NCBI GenBank assembly: GCA_024169445.1
Contig: JALKFA010000001.1
Span: forward strand, 1,798,001 to 1,862,000
Origin: Buttiauxella agrestis ATCC 33320
Lineage (GTDB): Bacteria > Pseudomonadota > Gammaproteobacteria > Enterobacterales > Enterobacteriaceae
DNA: 64,000 nt
Direction: 5' to 3'
Shown: positions 63,426 through 64,000 of the stretch, piece after piece
Layout: each line of letters opens with the position of its first letter
Position numbering within the stretch: the stretch's first letter is position 1
Made by a program: the position numbers and the translations under genes
The notes under the pieces: generated by a model
Seen by the model: only the letters and a program-made list of their open reading frames with translations
What the model was told of the DNA's origin: nothing
Databases searched by the model: none

Positions 63426-64000
63426 TTAACGGCGATTAACTTCACGATGCCCAGAACTACGTTCTCTGGAAGGGCTCCGTTGCTCACGGTTAGCTGATGA
63501 GCGGTTAAGACTTTGCTGGCCACGCTGGTTCTGCGCCTGCCAGGAAGGGGAACGGCTGTCGTTACCGCTTAATGCAGACCTCGTTTGTTGCTGACGTGGC
63601 CTGGTATTGGTCGTGGCCCGATTCTGGGTTTCTCGCGTCTGGGTTCTGGCTGCTTCCTGACGACGCTGTGTTTGTTGATTCGTTGAACGGTTGGCCTGAG
63701 TCTTCGCGGCGTTACGGCGTGCGTCAGTGTTAGGGCTGTCGTAACCCCGATAATTATTGCGCTGAGCAATTTTGTTCACTTGTTGGGAAGATGCCTGACG
63801 CTGAGCGTCGCGGGTAGTGCGCTGTGCTGCTGTGCCTGCGTCTTTCCGTTGAGTCTGCTGCATTTGCGTCCTGGCCGCTTGCCGCTGGGCATCACGGTTG
63901 ACTGTTGCGGCATTAGGCGTTGCGCTCAGCCCACCTGCAGTATTAGTCCGGTTATATCGTTGAGATACTGCGTTGGATTGATAGCCAACCCCATCCCTGT
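63426..64000 (-). CDS. DUF3300 (yacH-like) protein, C-terminal part, 5'-truncated by window edge
   Basis: The open frame continues through the right edge, giving about 190 C-terminal residues with no stop. It is extremely rich in Q, R, N, S, T and A (for example RPRQQQTRSALSGNDSRSPS), basic and without hydrophobic segments, so it is a disordered tail. Such a tail and the position beside lpd and a DUF2950 gene fit DUF3300 proteins such as E. coli YacH, whose N-terminal exported domain would lie outside the window. The role is unknown. The ATG at 63863 inside the frame is not the real start. Confidence 0.75.
   Translation of the reverse strand, partial: RDGVGYQSNAVSQRYNRTNTAGGLSATPNAATVNRDAQRQAARTQMQQTQRKDAGTAAQRTTRDAQRQASSQQVNKIAQRNNYRGYDSPNTDARRNAAKTQANRSTNQQTQRRQEAARTQTRETQNRATTNTRPRQQQTRSALSGNDSRSPSWQAQNQRGQQSLNRSSANREQRSPSRERSSGHREVNRR

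Overview
The window is chromosomal DNA of an enteric gammaproteobacterium (Enterobacteriaceae). Almost every protein matches the Escherichia coli counterpart in length and motifs, and the DNA carries REP/BIME and ERIC repeats typical of this family. It is not E. coli or Salmonella in layout. Three things differ: a speC-yggN block is joined to the leu operon, a glycosidase/sugar-transporter pair sits between ampE and aroP, and a DciA-like (DUF721) gene lies between lpxC and secM. The genus cannot be fixed from the sequence alone.

Layout. 1-7.8 kb: 3' part of speC, then nupG, mltC, yggX and mutY leftward and trmB, yggL, yggN rightward. 7.8-7.94 kb: a REP-type element at a rearrangement junction. 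7.94-18.2 kb: branched-chain amino acid genes (leuDCBA with leader peptide and attenuator, leuO, ilvIH) and cra. 18.7-36.6 kb: the complete dcw cluster mraZ-rsmH-ftsL-ftsI-murE-murF-mraY-murD-ftsW-murG-murC-ddlB-ftsQ-ftsA-ftsZ-lpxC, with overlapping or nearly touching genes. 36.7-43.7 kb: DciA-like gene, secM-secA, mutT, yacG-zapD-coaE, guaC. 43.8-49.4 kb: hofC-hofB-ppdD (type IV pilus), nadC, ampD-ampE. 49.4-51.8 kb: GH43 glycosidase and GPH sugar symporter. 51.9-61.2 kb: aroP and pdhR-aceE-aceF-lpd, with two ERIC elements in the pdhR-aceE gap. 61.26-62.56 kb: an intact IS3-family insertion sequence with a 3-bp target duplication. 62.57-64.0 kb: a DUF2950 gene and the 3' part of a DUF3300 (yacH-like) gene.

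How the parts work together. The dcw genes make peptidoglycan precursors and the division ring. SecM senses export and sets SecA levels. leuL attenuation, LeuO and Cra link amino-acid and carbon regulation. PdhR controls the pyruvate dehydrogenase operon. Recognisable control sites are a DeoR/CytR/CRP-like array at nupG, the leu promoter and attenuator, the MraZ repeats, a TyrR box at aroP, a perfect PdhR box, and an 18-bp palindrome before lpd.

Most of the window is conserved core genome. The less ordinary points are the yggN|leuD junction, which one oriC-centred inversion of an E. coli-like order would produce exactly, the DciA-like gene divergent from secM, the inverted ERIC pair, the leader peptide with five CTA codons, the arabinoside-type locus and the IS. 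I saw no CRISPR array, rRNA, tRNA, prophage or clearly new multi-gene system.
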